The notes below the pieces were generated by a model. The model was not told the origin of the DNA and searched no databases. It worked only from the letters and a program-made list of their open reading frames with translations. The translations under genes were made by a program, and so were the position numbers. Of a stretch of 64,000 bases of DNA, positions 30,910 to 41,100 are shown one piece after another. The stretch lies in contig NZ_CP163443.1 in assembly GCF_041053055.1 (NCBI RefSeq), positions 9,531,001 through 9,595,000 on the forward strand, read 5' to 3'. The stretch comes from Streptomyces sp. R41 (GTDB lineage: Bacteria; Actinomycetota; Actinomycetes; Streptomycetales; Streptomycetaceae). The first letter of the stretch is position 1, and each line of letters starts with the position of its first letter.

Positions 30910-32879
30910 TGACAACCATCCCGAAGCCCGCTGACACAACCGTACCTACCGGCGAGGCGGAGGTGTCGGATGAAGAGCTGAAGTTCGTCGTCCCCGGAGA
31001 CCGCCGCATCGAGGCCGCCAACGCGATCTCCACCCGCTCGATGGCCCGGCGCCTGCCCCAACTGATCCGCCGATCCCTTGCACTGGGCTGGCAGGTCGAC
31101 CGCGCCGCGGTCATTGCCTTGCTCGGCGTCCAGCTCCTGTCGGGGGTGTTGGAAGCGTTCGGGCTGATGGCTACCACCGGTGTGATCAAGCCGCTGATCT
31201 CCTCTCAGCACATCAGCAGCGACCAGCTCCGCTCCGCCGTACCGTCGCTTGTCGTCCTGTCGGTCGCCATCGGTCTGCGTGCCCTGCTGGGCATCGCCTC
31301 CACCGCGCTGTCGGCCCGGCTCGCCCCGCGTATTGCCCGGGAGGCCGAACTCAAGCTCCTCGACGCGGCGACCAAGGCGGAACTGGCCGCGTACGACAAC
31401 CCCGGATACAACGACCGCTGGGATGCCGCCGACCGGGGTGTGGAGGTCTCCAGGGACCTTCTCACCCAAGCCCAGTACATCCTTGCCGCCTCGGCATCGC
31501 TGATCGCCTCGGCGTGCGTCCTGACGGCCGTGCACCCGATCCTTCTGCCGCTGCTCCTCCTGGCGGCCCTGCCGAAGGGGGTGGCCAGCGTACGGGCGGC
31601 GCGCATCAGCTACATCGCCTCGCTCGCCACTACGAAGGACCGGCGGCTACTGGGCATGCTGCGCTGGTACATGGTCGACAAGCAGACCGCTGACCAGGTC
31701 CGCTCCGGCACCATGGCACCGTTCCTGCTCGACAAGTACCGCACGGCCGGGGCGCGGATCGACGCGACGACGGACCAAGCCACCTGGCGCTCCGCCAGGA
31801 TCTCCCTGGTGGGCGGGGCCGCGGGAGGTCTAGCCCACGCCGTGGTGTGGGTCGCCCTGGCGCTGCTCGTGTCCGTCGGGCAGATCTCGGTCGCCGCCCT
31901 CGGCACCGCGTTCCTCGCTCTGGGCCGCGTCAGCGCCGGGCTCGACGGGATCGTCGGCTACGGAGCCCAACTCTTCCGTACCGGCATGTACTTGGATGAC
32001 TGGGCGGACTTCATCGACGAAGCCGGCGGACACCACATCGACCGCGGTCCTCGGGCGCCGGCCGCACCCACGCTCGTACGCGCCGAGAACATCACGTTCC
32101 AGTATCCGAGCGCAGACCGTCCGGCCCTGGACGACGTCTCCTTGGAGGTCCGGCACGGCGAAGTCGTTGCGCTGGTGGGCGAGAACGGCTCCGGCAAGAC
32201 CACCCTCAGCAAGATCCTTTCGGCTCTGTATCTCCCCGATCAAGGAGCCGTCACCTGGGATGGCACCGACACCAGGGACCTGGACGCACACGCCACCTGG
32301 GAGCGTGTCGCCGTCGTACCGCAGTCCTACGCGAGCTGGCCTCTATCGGCGAGGGAGAACATCACCCTCGGCCAGGCCACCGAGGACGGGGACGCCGCGG
32401 TGCTCGCCGCGGCGCATGCCGCGGGCGCCGACGAGGTCATCGACGGGCTGCGCAGCGGGCTGAACACCCTGTTGGCCAAGGAATGGTGGGGTGGTCAGGA
32501 ACTGTCCGGCGGGCAGTGGCAGAGGATCGCGCTCGCTCGTGCCTTCCACCGGCCGGCCGGACTGCTCGTCCTGGATGAACCGACCGCGGCCCTCGACCCA
32601 CGGGCCGAGCACCGCATCTTCACCGGGCTGCGCCGCCTCGCCGCAGACCGTGCGGTCGTCCTGGTTACGCACCGGCTCACGAACGTGACCGTCGCAGACC
32701 GCATCGTTGTTCTGGACAAAGGCCGAGTCATCCAGCACGGCACCCCCGACGAGCTGCTGGCCCAGCACGACGGCTTGTTCCGCGAACTGTGGGATCTCCA
32801 AAACGAGCGCACCGGCCGCGTACCCGCCCCGGCCGACTCCGAGGAGAACGTGCCACTGAACCAGCCAGCCCTGTTCTGA
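30909..32879 (+). CDS. ABC exporter, fused membrane and ATPase domains
   Basis: Encodes 656 residues. An N-terminal cytosolic stretch (~1-60) precedes five to six membrane helices (~65-345) and a nucleotide-binding domain. Walker A is GENGSGKTT (~423-431), the Q-loop lies in VAVVPQSYA, the signature is LSGGQ (~532), Walker B is LLVLDEPTAALD (~551), and the switch His is in VTHRLTN. This half-transporter would work as a homodimer, exporting a peptide, lipid or small molecule; there is no peptidase C39 domain. Its stop lies 31 bp before a short coupled ORF. Export of the product of this operon is the natural guess. Confidence 0.9.
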   Translation: MTTIPKPADTTVPTGEAEVSDEELKFVVPGDRRIEAANAISTRSMARRLPQLIRRSLALGWQVDRAAVIALLGVQLLSGVLEAFGLMATTGVIKPLISSQHISSDQLRSAVPSLVVLSVAIGLRALLGIASTALSARLAPRIAREAELKLLDAATKAELAAYDNPGYNDRWDAADRGVEVSRDLLTQAQYILAASASLIASACVLTAVHPILLPLLLLAALPKGVASVRAARISYIASLATTKDRRLLGMLRWYMVDKQTADQVRSGTMAPFLLDKYRTAGARIDATTDQATWRSARISLVGGAAGGLAHAVVWVALALLVSVGQISVAALGTAFLALGRVSAGLDGIVGYGAQLFRTGMYLDDWADFIDEAGGHHIDRGPRAPAAPTLVRAENITFQYPSADRPALDDVSLEVRHGEVVALVGENGSGKTTLSKILSALYLPDQGAVTWDGTDTRDLDAHATWERVAVVPQSYASWPLSARENITLGQATEDGDAAVLAAAHAAGADEVIDGLRSGLNTLLAKEWWGGQELSGGQWQRIALARAFHRPAGLLVLDEPTAALDPRAEHRIFTGLRRLAADRAVVLVTHRLTNVTVADRIVVLDKGRVIQHGTPDELLAQHDGLFRELWDLQNERTGRVPAPADSEENVPLNQPALF

Positions 32880-32910
32880 ACGCTTCGACACCCGCGAGAA
32901 GGCACCGGAG

Positions 32911-32985
32911 ATGAGCAGAGACGACGTCGTGCGAGACAAGTGGCAGCCCGACCCGCCCGGCCCTGACGGACAGTGGTCGCGATGA
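32911..32985 (+). CDS. Short ORF before the Scr1-like gene (24 aa)
   Basis: ATG 32911 opens a 24-codon frame (MSRDDVVRDKWQPDPPGPDG...) whose TGA overlaps the ATG of the next gene (ATGA at 32982). GAAGG and GGAG precede it at 13 and 4 nt. No family is known. Like two other short frames in this stretch, it may be a leader for coupled translation or a tiny peptide. Confidence 0.35.
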   Translation: MSRDDVVRDKWQPDPPGPDGQWSR

Positions 32986-33632
32986 CAGCAACCGTGCGAA
33001 ACGAGCAACGCCGGAACGCGGGCTTGACGAGGCCCTCGTCAGCCCTGGGCCTGCCCATCACTTGGGGAGTGCCATGGCATGGGGCACGGCGCATCCAGAT
33101 TTACGCCTCCACTCTGGTTCCGGGGCCCTTGCAGATCTACGGGTACCGGGAGGCCGTTCGTTCCTATCCGCTTGCCCGGGAGTGCGGTCACGACGAAGCC
33201 GTTCTTCCGAACGGCGTACCCGTCACGTTCATGCTTGAGGAATCGGTGCTCCACCACCAGGTCGGCGGGCACGACGTGATGTGTGCCCAGATCAGCCACC
33301 TGCTGGGAGTCCTCGACCCAGCGAAGTACGACTCGGTGTCGCTGATTCCCCTGCATGCGGTCCGCAGGCCGGAGGAACTTCCCATGGAGCCCTTCGTGAT
33401 CATCGACAGCCGCCAGGTCGTCCTCCCCGTCACCCCGGTGCCGGTCGTCCTTGAACACCGCGAGCAGACGTCCCGTTACACCGCCGCGTTCGCCCGTCTC
33501 CATCGACTCGCTCTCACCGGATTCTCGGCCTCTCAACACCTTTCCGGGCTTCTGAGCACACTCGCACCCACGTCCGAAGACCTGGCCAACATCAGGGAAG
33601 GAAGTGATCTCCCATGCGCAGCAACCGCGTGA
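32982..33632 (+). CDS. Orphan Scr1/DUF5753-like protein without HTH
   Basis: Encodes 216 residues from ATG 32982. The segment IQIYASTLVPGPLQIYGYREAV (~40-61) matches the start of DUF5753 (Scr1) ligand-binding domains that normally follow an XRE helix-turn-helix in Streptomyces, and the rest (VLHHQVGG, LIPL, FVIID, YTAAFARLHRLAL) continues the domain to its end. No HTH precedes it; only a ~35-residue N-terminal tail. Scr1-type regulators often pair with DUF397 proteins, but none is adjacent. It may act as a partner of another regulator or be a remnant. The last ~10 codons run toward an IS remnant. Confidence 0.7.
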   Translation: MTATVRNEQRRNAGLTRPSSALGLPITWGVPWHGARRIQIYASTLVPGPLQIYGYREAVRSYPLARECGHDEAVLPNGVPVTFMLEESVLHHQVGGHDVMCAQISHLLGVLDPAKYDSVSLIPLHAVRRPEELPMEPFVIIDSRQVVLPVTPVPVVLEHREQTSRYTAAFARLHRLALTGFSASQHLSGLLSTLAPTSEDLANIREGSDLPCAATA

Positions 33633-33679
33633 CGACCGCCGCGTTGCTCACCATCGCGGGCACGGGCATGGCCCACCTT

Positions 33680-34050
33680 GGCCTCAGCGAGCGTCATCAT
33701 CACGAACGCGAGGTGGCGCGCGGTCCGCACTGCGTCGGCGAGGCTGGGCGCGATCGCGGTCTGGAGGTCGACGGCCTCGCGTATGGAGCGATAGACGGTC
33801 GCGATCCCGATGCCGAACCCAGCGGCCAGGCGCGCGTAGGTGTACCGCACCGCAGATGGGCCGGCCCAGCAGGGCCTGCCGTCCCGGCGTGAGGCGCCGT
33901 CAGCGGCAGCCGACCTCCGGCTGATGGGGCGGCCAGTTGGCGGGTGAGGTGGTGTAGGTGCGCGGTGGGCACGGATCGATCGCTGACGGATATCACGCGA
34001 AGCTCCTGGAACACGGTGGATCTTGGTCGTGACACCGTCTACCAGGAGTT
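33680..34050 (-). pseudogene. IS5-type transposase remnant (N-terminal part)
   Basis: The minus strand encodes YARLAAGFGIGIATVYRSIREA and AIAPSLADAVRTA, closely matching the intact transposase at 4061 (YAQLAAGFRIGTTTVYRYVTEA, ALAPTLTEAVRAA), but the frame shifts around 33890-33930 and everything after FVMM is gone. It interrupts a + strand frame starting ATG 33614 (MRSNRVTTAALLTIAGTGMA, signal-peptide-like), which appears truncated by the insertion. A decayed insertion of a relative of the window's intact IS. Confidence 0.75.
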
Positions 34051-34204
34051 TCTTCGTCAACGCTCAAGAGCACAACTAGCATGCGCTACCGGCAGGTTTG
34101 AAAGAGGTCAATGTGATACGCGACACCATTGACCTGCGTGATCAACCAACACATGATCCTCACAGCTTCTTTGTAATAAAAAGTTAAAAAGGACAGGTGG
34201 GGGC

Positions 34205-37200
34205 GTGTTTACGCAAAAACGGCGGCGCGGCTGGCGTCAGGCGGTGGTGAGTTGGGCGATAGCCGTCACGCTCCTGGGGGGTGCGGTGGTCGGGGTCGGG
34301 GCGACTCCGGCAGCCGCCGATGACGCGGCGGCCTCGGTAGCGGCTGACGGGACTGCGGACTCGGAGGCGAGTGCTCTCGCGGCGGAGACCGGTGAGCGGG
34401 TGGCCGTGGACGCGGCGATCACCGACTCGTCCCAGGTATTCGCCAACCCGGACGGCACCTTCACGCAGGAGATGAACGCGGCTCCGGTCCGTGCCCGGAA
34501 GGACGACGGCACCTGGGCCCCCATCGACACCACCCTCGTGCGTGAAGCCGACGGCTCTGTGCAGGCGAAGAATACGACGGCCGGTCTCACCTTCTCGGGC
34601 GGCGGCAGCGGGGACGGACTGGTCACGCTAGAGGACGAGGGGCACGAGCTGCAGCTCGGCTGGCCTACCGCGCTGCCCGAGCCCCGGCTCGACGGCGACA
34701 CCGCCACCTACCCTGGAGTTCTTCCAGACGTCGATCTGAAACTGACCGCGCTGAGCTCCGGCTACACCTCGGTGCTCGTGGTCAAGACTGCGGCGGCGGC
34801 GGAGAACCCGGCGCTTTCGACGATCAGGATGACCGTCTCCGGCGGCGACATGGACGTCTCCCCGACGGCCGACGGCGGATTCGTCGCGCGCGACGGCGAC
34901 GGTACCCCGGTCTTCGAAAGCCCGGCGGGGCGGATGTGGGACTCGGCCGGTGACCCCCCGGCCACTGGCACCGCCACGGCCGGCGTTACCACGCAACTCG
35001 CCCGCACTACTGCTTCTTCGGCAGAGGCAGAGGGTGAGCCGGAGGCGGCCCCGCTGCCCGCTGCAAAGGGCGAGCCGGCCCCGTCGGAGGGCCCCGGCAG
35101 CGGTGACGCCGCGGCCGAGCTTCCGCTCAAGCTCACTGGCACCACCCTGGAGATCACACCCGATCCTGCCCTGCTCCACGGCGAGGACACCGTCTTCCCG
35201 GTCTACATCGACCCGCCGACCAAGGGCATCGCGCTGGGCGACTGGACGGCCCTGGCCTCCAACGGCACCAAGTACTGGGAGTTCGACGGGGACAAGGGCG
35301 TGGGGCGCTGCTCCAACTACGCCGGATACCTCTGCTCCAACAGCCCGTACACCCAGCGCATGTACTTCGAGTACCCGCTCTCGTCGATCCACGGCAAGAA
35401 GGTCCTGGACGCGACGCTGGAGGTGTACCAGGAGTGGACGTTCACCTGCGATCCGCACTGGTACGACCTGAGTCGCGTGGACAAGGGCATCTCCTCCAGC
35501 ACCGGTTGGTCGTCCCGTCCCACCGGGGTGGACTTGATGGGCGACCGGAACGTGGCCTACGGGCGGGGCGGCCTGTGCAGCCCGTCGCAGCCGGCGAACT
35601 GGGTGCGCTTCAGCGACAACGTGGACGAGGAGACGAACGAGAACCTGACGACGACCCTCGCGTCCTACGCCGCGAACAAGGAGTCGCAGATCACCTTCTC
35701 GCTCACCGCGCACGACGAGTCCGACGCGGCCTCCTGGGCGCGGTTCCGCGACGACGCCAAGCTGTCGGTGACCTACGTTTCCTACCCGGACAAGCCAACC
35801 TCGTACGGCGTCCAGCAGGGCACCACCGGGCGGGCCTGCAACGCCTCCACGCTGCCCTTCGCCACTAGTGACACCACGCCGAAGATGCTGGCAACGGTGC
35901 AGTCGGCCGATGGTTCCAACGCCCAGCTGCGCGCCATGTTCGAGGTGTGGAAGGCCGACGGCTCCAGCCGCGCCTGGTACGCGGCCTCGCCGGACGACGC
36001 CTGGGTGGCCGACAACGCCGTCCGCGACGCGTCCTCCAGCGCGCTGCCGGCGCAGACGGACTACCGGATGCGGGTCAAGACGCAGGCGTACTACAAGACG
36101 GACCGGGGCGCCACCGGTGTGCTGGACTCGGCCTGGTCGTCCTGGTGCTACTTCCGGGTCGACACCGATTCGCCGCCGCCTCCGGTGGTGTCCAGCGCGG
36201 ACGGCGTCTACCAGCCGGCCGAGACCGACCCGGCCGCGGGCGGGGTGGGCACGCCGGGCAAGTTCACCTTCACCCCCGCGGACACCAACCCCATCACGCC
36301 CGGCATCCAGTCGGACGTCGTCAGCTTCAAGTGGAAGCTGAACAGCGGCGCGGTCTCCGCACCGATCACCGTCTCCAAGGGCGCGGCCACCACCCAGACG
36401 ATCACGCCGAACCAGGCTGGTGAGAACACCATTCAGGTCTGGGGCTACGACGCGGCCGCCCACAGCTCGCTCACCGGCTACTACAGCTTCCTGGTTAAGG
36501 GCGCCGAGAAGCCCTCGGGGATCTGGCACCTGGACAACGCCCTCACCGACTCCACCACTGCCACCCAGCACCCGCTGACCTCCTCGGGGGCCACTTGGGA
36601 CACCCTGACCCGCAGCGGCTCCGGCGCGGCGAAGCTCAACGGCACGAGCGCCTACCTCTCCACCTCCGGCGCGGTCCTGGACACCACCAAGTCCTTCACC
36701 GTCTCGGCCTGGGCACGTCTGGCGAAGAAGGACGTCAACTACACGGTCCTGTCCCAGGCGGGCACGAACGCCTCCGGGTTCCAGCTGTACTACTCCACGG
36801 CCTACAACGCCTGGATCTTCAACCGCCACCAGACGGATGTCGCCGATCCCGTGATCGTCCGTTCGATCGGCACCAAGCCGCCGGTACTGAACGTCTGGAC
36901 CCACCTGGCGGGCGTCTACGACGCGGCCGGACAGACCCTCCAGCTCTACGTCAACGGCGTCCCGCAGGGCAATCCGGTGCCGTTCACGGCCACCCCGTGG
37001 AAGGCGTCCGGCGGTCTCCAGGTCGGCCGGCTGTGGCACAACGCGGCTGGCAAGGAGAACTTCGCCGGAGCCATCGACGAGGTGCAGGTCTGGTCCCGCG
37101 CGCTCGCGGACACCGAGGTCACCCACGAGGCCTGGCTGGAGGACGAGGACCTCAGCGACGGCACTGCCGGCGATCCGGTCCCGGCGCTCGTCGCCAAGTG

Positions 37201-37942
37201 GGACGCCACCGACATGGCCAACGCGACCGGCACCACGGTCAAGGACACCAGCGGCTTCGGCCGGAACCTCACCCTCAACGGGGCCGCGCTCACCCTGGTC
37301 ACCACCGGCGACCCGGACATCGGCGAAGAGGTCACCACCACGCAGACGATGACCCTGAACGGCACCAGCGCGTACGCCACCGCCACCGGCCCGGTCGTCG
37401 ACGACTCCGGTTCGTTCACTGCGACCGCCTGGGTCACGCTGGACCCCGCCAAGCTCGCCGACACCAGCAAGTCGTACGCGGTGCAGGTGTTTGGCCAGTC
37501 GGGGACGAGCCAGTCCTCCTGGGGTGTCTGGTACGAGCAGCCGGCGGGCAGCACCCAGGGGCGGTGGACGTTCGGCCGTCCCGACAAGGACGGCACCGGG
37601 GCGGTCTGGACCAAGAGCGAGTCCACCGCATTCACCACGGCCCAGCTGGGCGTCCCGGTCATGCTGTCAGTCGTCTACGACGCCCAGGCGGCAGCCGACC
37701 CCGACGACACTTCCAAGCTCGGTGCGCTCAAGCTCTACGTCGATAGCGCCCTGATGGGTGACGAGGACGGCGTGCCGTACTCCGCCCCCTGGCAGGGCGG
37801 CGGAGCGTTCGAGGTCGGCCGGGCGAAGATCAACGGCGCTGCCGCGCGCTACTTCCCCGGAAAGATCGACAGCGTCCGCGTCTGGGCCGGAGCCACCTCC
37901 ACGGACACGATCGCCAACCGGCGTAACACCGAGCAGCAATAG
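34205..37942 (+). CDS. Secreted LamG-domain protein of the RHS locus
   Basis: Encodes 1245 residues from GTG 34205 (AAAAGGACAGG upstream, in an AT-rich patch). An N-terminal signal peptide (RQAVVSWAIAVTLLGGAVVGVGATPAAA, ~11-38) is followed by a large beta-rich region (~60-420) with a DNRLRE-like section, fibronectin-like stretches (~500-760) and two concanavalin A-like LamG jelly-roll domains (~770-960 and ~990-1235), each starting from SGSGAAKLNGTSAYLST- or MTLNGTSAYATA-like strands. Such proteins commonly sit immediately upstream of RHS toxins in Streptomyces and may present or anchor them at the cell surface. A very strong terminator follows, yet the toxin gene starts only 160 bp later. 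Confidence 0.85.
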   Translation: MFTQKRRRGWRQAVVSWAIAVTLLGGAVVGVGATPAAADDAAASVAADGTADSEASALAAETGERVAVDAAITDSSQVFANPDGTFTQEMNAAPVRARKDDGTWAPIDTTLVREADGSVQAKNTTAGLTFSGGGSGDGLVTLEDEGHELQLGWPTALPEPRLDGDTATYPGVLPDVDLKLTALSSGYTSVLVVKTAAAAENPALSTIRMTVSGGDMDVSPTADGGFVARDGDGTPVFESPAGRMWDSAGDPPATGTATAGVTTQLARTTASSAEAEGEPEAAPLPAAKGEPAPSEGPGSGDAAAELPLKLTGTTLEITPDPALLHGEDTVFPVYIDPPTKGIALGDWTALASNGTKYWEFDGDKGVGRCSNYAGYLCSNSPYTQRMYFEYPLSSIHGKKVLDATLEVYQEWTFTCDPHWYDLSRVDKGISSSTGWSSRPTGVDLMGDRNVAYGRGGLCSPSQPANWVRFSDNVDEETNENLTTTLASYAANKESQITFSLTAHDESDAASWARFRDDAKLSVTYVSYPDKPTSYGVQQGTTGRACNASTLPFATSDTTPKMLATVQSADGSNAQLRAMFEVWKADGSSRAWYAASPDDAWVADNAVRDASSSALPAQTDYRMRVKTQAYYKTDRGATGVLDSAWSSWCYFRVDTDSPPPPVVSSADGVYQPAETDPAAGGVGTPGKFTFTPADTNPITPGIQSDVVSFKWKLNSGAVSAPITVSKGAATTQTITPNQAGENTIQVWGYDAAAHSSLTGYYSFLVKGAEKPSGIWHLDNALTDSTTATQHPLTSSGATWDTLTRSGSGAAKLNGTSAYLSTSGAVLDTTKSFTVSAWARLAKKDVNYTVLSQAGTNASGFQLYYSTAYNAWIFNRHQTDVADPVIVRSIGTKPPVLNVWTHLAGVYDAAGQTLQLYVNGVPQGNPVPFTATPWKASGGLQVGRLWHNAAGKENFAGAIDEVQVWSRALADTEVTHEAWLEDEDLSDGTAGDPVPALVAKWDATDMANATGTTVKDTSGFGRNLTLNGAALTLVTTGDPDIGEEVTTTQTMTLNGTSAYATATGPVVDDSGSFTATAWVTLDPAKLADTSKSYAVQVFGQSGTSQSSWGVWYEQPAGSTQGRWTFGRPDKDGTGAVWTKSESTAFTTAQLGVPVMLSVVYDAQAAADPDDTSKLGALKLYVDSALMGDEDGVPYSAPWQGGGAFEVGRAKINGAAARYFPGKIDSVRVWAGATSTDTIANRRNTEQQ

Positions 37943-37945
37943 AAG

Positions 37946-37990
37946 CGGGGCGGGACAGGACGGGCCTCTTGCCCGTCCTGTCCCGCCCCG
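37946..37990 (+). terminator. Perfect 20-bp stem terminator
   Basis: CGGGGCGGGACAGGACGGGC (37946-37965) pairs perfectly with its complement at 37971-37990 around a CTCTT loop, starting 4 bp after the LamG gene stop. It should separate the LamG and RHS toxin transcripts, or attenuate readthrough between them. Confidence 0.85.
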
Positions 37991-38104
37991 TTCTGCTCGA
38001 AACACTCTGCGCGTCGCCGCGGACGCGCCGACGAGATCCGTCGTTTTCGGGCGCCGACGTCGCCCGAGCGCCTCCTGCCCCTATCCGAGAACCGGGAAAT
38101 CACC

Positions 38105-41100
38105 GTGTCTTCATCCCCCTTCCGCCCACGCTTGCCAGGGGCGGTCATACGCCGCTGGCTGGGCCGTGGCGCGCTCGTCGTCTCCCTCTCCGTCCTTCCG
38201 CAAGTCGTGGTTCCCTCGGGCTACGACTTCGCCGCCCAGGCCCAGTCCCCGGCAGCCCGCAAGAAGCTGGAGGACCGGCCCGACGCGAAGATCGACAAGG
38301 TGGGTGTGCTCAAGCCCAGCACGTCCAAGGCTCCGAAGGACAAGGCCGCCCCCGCCTCCCGTGAGACCCGTGAGCGGCTGAAGAAGGCCGCGTGGCCGAA
38401 GTCCGGGAAGGCCACCGCCGAAGTCCCGGCGAGCGGCGGGGCCGCAGTCACCGTCGGCGGGCTCGGCGTGAAGCTGGCCCAGCAGCCCGCCGCCCCGGCA
38501 CCCAAGTCGGCGAAGTCCAAGTCGAAGCGCAGCACTGCGGCGAAGGCCACCGGTCCGGCCGAGAAGGTGGCTCTCAACGTCCACTCCCGGGCGGCCGCGA
38601 AGAAGGCGGGTGTCAACGGCGTCCTGCTGACCGTCGACCCAGCCGGTGCCGCGAAGAAGTCCACCGGCGACACCGACAAGCTCCGGGTCTCCCTGGACTA
38701 CTCCTCCTTCAACGACGTCTACGGCGGCAACTTCGGCCCCCGTCTGCGCCTGGTGAAGCTCCCGGCGTGTGCGCTGACCACCCCGGAGAAGAAGTCCTGC
38801 CGCACCCAGAGCCCGGTTACGGGCGCGGACAACGACGCGGAGTCCCAGACCCTGACGGGCGCCGTCTCCGCCAAGACCCTCGCAGCCGGCACCCCGATGC
38901 TGTTGGCGGCGGCGGCCGACAGTTCGGGCGGCGGAAGCGACTACAGCGCCACTTCGCTGTCCCCGACCGCGACCTGGGAGGCCGGCGGTAGCACGGGTGA
39001 CTTCACCTGGAACTACCCGCTGCGGGTTCCCCCGGCGACGGCCGGCCCGTCCCCGAGCCTGTCGATCTCCTACAACTCCGCCTCGGTGGACGGCCGCACG
39101 GCCGGGGAGAACAACCAGACCTCGGTGGTCGGTGAAGGCTTTTCGATCACCGAGTCCTTCATCGAGCGCAAGTACGGCTCCTGCAAGGACGATGGCCAGT
39201 CCGGCAAGGGCGACCTGTGCTGGAAGTACGCCAACGCCACCCTGGTCCTCAACGGCAAGGCCGTGGAGCTGGTGAACCCCTGCGCCGACAAGGCGGCCTG
39301 CGACACCGCCGCTCTATCCCAGGCGTCCGGCGGGACGTGGAAGCTGAAGAACGAGGACGGCACCCGCGTCGAGCATCTGACCGGCGCCACCGGCAACGGC
39401 GACGACAACACCGAGTACTGGAAGGTCACGGACGCGTCCGGCAACCAGTACTTCTTCGGCAAGCACCGGATGCCTGGTTGGAGCGACAAGGGCACCACCG
39501 ACACCGCCGACGACGACCCGGTCACCAACTCCGTGTGGACCGTCCCGGTCTTCGGCGACGACTCCGGTGAGCCCTGCTACAAGTCCACCGGCTTCTCCGA
39601 CTCCTTCTGCACCCAGGCCTGGCGCTGGAACCTGGACTACGTCGTGGACACCCACGGCAACGCCTCCACGTACTGGTACGGCCGGGAGACGAACAACTAC
39701 TCCAAGAACGCCGACACCACCGTCAACGGCACCGGTTACACCCGCGGCGGCTACCTCAACCGCATCGACTACGGCCTGCGCAGCGACCTGATCTACTCCA
39801 AGCCCGCCGCCCAGCAGGTCCGCTTCACCTACGCCGAGCGCTGCGTCGTCTCGGGTGGCTGCACCAGTCTGACCGCGGACACCAAGGCCAACTGGCCCGA
39901 CGTGCCCTACGACATGATCTGCGCGGCCAGCACCAAGTGCACCACCCAGATCGGTCCGTCCTTCTTCACCCGCAAGCGCCTCACCGACATCACCACCTCG
40001 GTCTGGACCGGTACCGGCACCACCCAGCGGGACGTGGACACCTGGCACCTGGACCAGAGCTTCCCCGACACCGGTGACGCCTCCTCGCCGAGCCTGTGGC
40101 TGAAGTCCATCCAGAACACCGGCAAGGCCAACTCCACCACGGCCGCCATGCCATCCATCGTCTTCGGCGGCATTCAGCTGTCCAACCACGTGGAGGGCAG
40201 CGGCCCGGACACCCTGCGCTACATCAAGTGGCGCGTGCGCACCATCAAGTCCGAGGCCGGCTCGACCCTCACGGTCAACTACTCTGACCCGGACTGCGTC
40301 TGGGGTTCCAGCATGCCGGCGGACATCGACAAGAACACGCGCCGCTGCTTCCCGGTCAAGTGGTCCCAGTCCGGGGCGACCCCGGTCACCGACTGGTTCC
40401 ACAAGTATGTGGTCACCTCCGTCTTCCAGGACGACCCCTACGGCCACGGCGACACCGGCGAGAAGTACTACGATTACCAGGGCGGCGCCGGCTGGGGCTA
40501 CGCCGACGACGACGGCCTGACCAAGGCGTCCAACCGCACTTGGTCGCAGTGGCGCGGCTACGGCAAGGTCGTGGAGACCTCCGGCGACTCCGAGGGCCCG
40601 CGCTCCAAGAAGTCCACCCTCTACATGCGCGGCCTCAACGGCGAGAAGGAACTCGACGGCACCGCCCGGGTGGAGAAGGTCACCGACTCCGCCGGCACCG
40701 CCATCGACGACTCCCGCCAGTACGCCGGCTTCGTCCGCGAGACCATCGTCTACAACGACGCCGACGAAGTCAGCGGCACCATCAACACCCCCTGGTCCCA
40801 CAAGACCGGCAGCCACACCTACAGCTGGGGCGCCACCGAGTCCTGGATCGTCCAGGCCGACGAGACCACCACCCGCACCAAGACCTCCACCGGCACCCGC
40901 ACGGTCAAGCAGAAGACCACGTACGACACCACGTACGGCATGCCGATCACCGTGGAGGACAGCGGCGACGCCACCAAGACGGGCGACGAGTCGTGTGTGC
41001 GGACGACCTACGCCCGCAACACCTCCGCCTGGCTGGTGAACGCGGTCTCGCGCACCGAGACCTACAGCGTCCCGTGCGCGGCCACCCCGGCGATCCCCGA

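Noticed and set aside
33614..33892. Plus-strand frame starting with a signal-peptide-like segment
   Set aside because: Only ~22 codons look genuine before it runs into IS debris; too little remains to call a gene, so it is noted only with the IS remnant.
34628..37126. 832-codon open frame on the minus strand
   Set aside because: It is the antisense of the LamG protein gene, which has a signal peptide and clear domains; high G+C keeps the opposite frame open.
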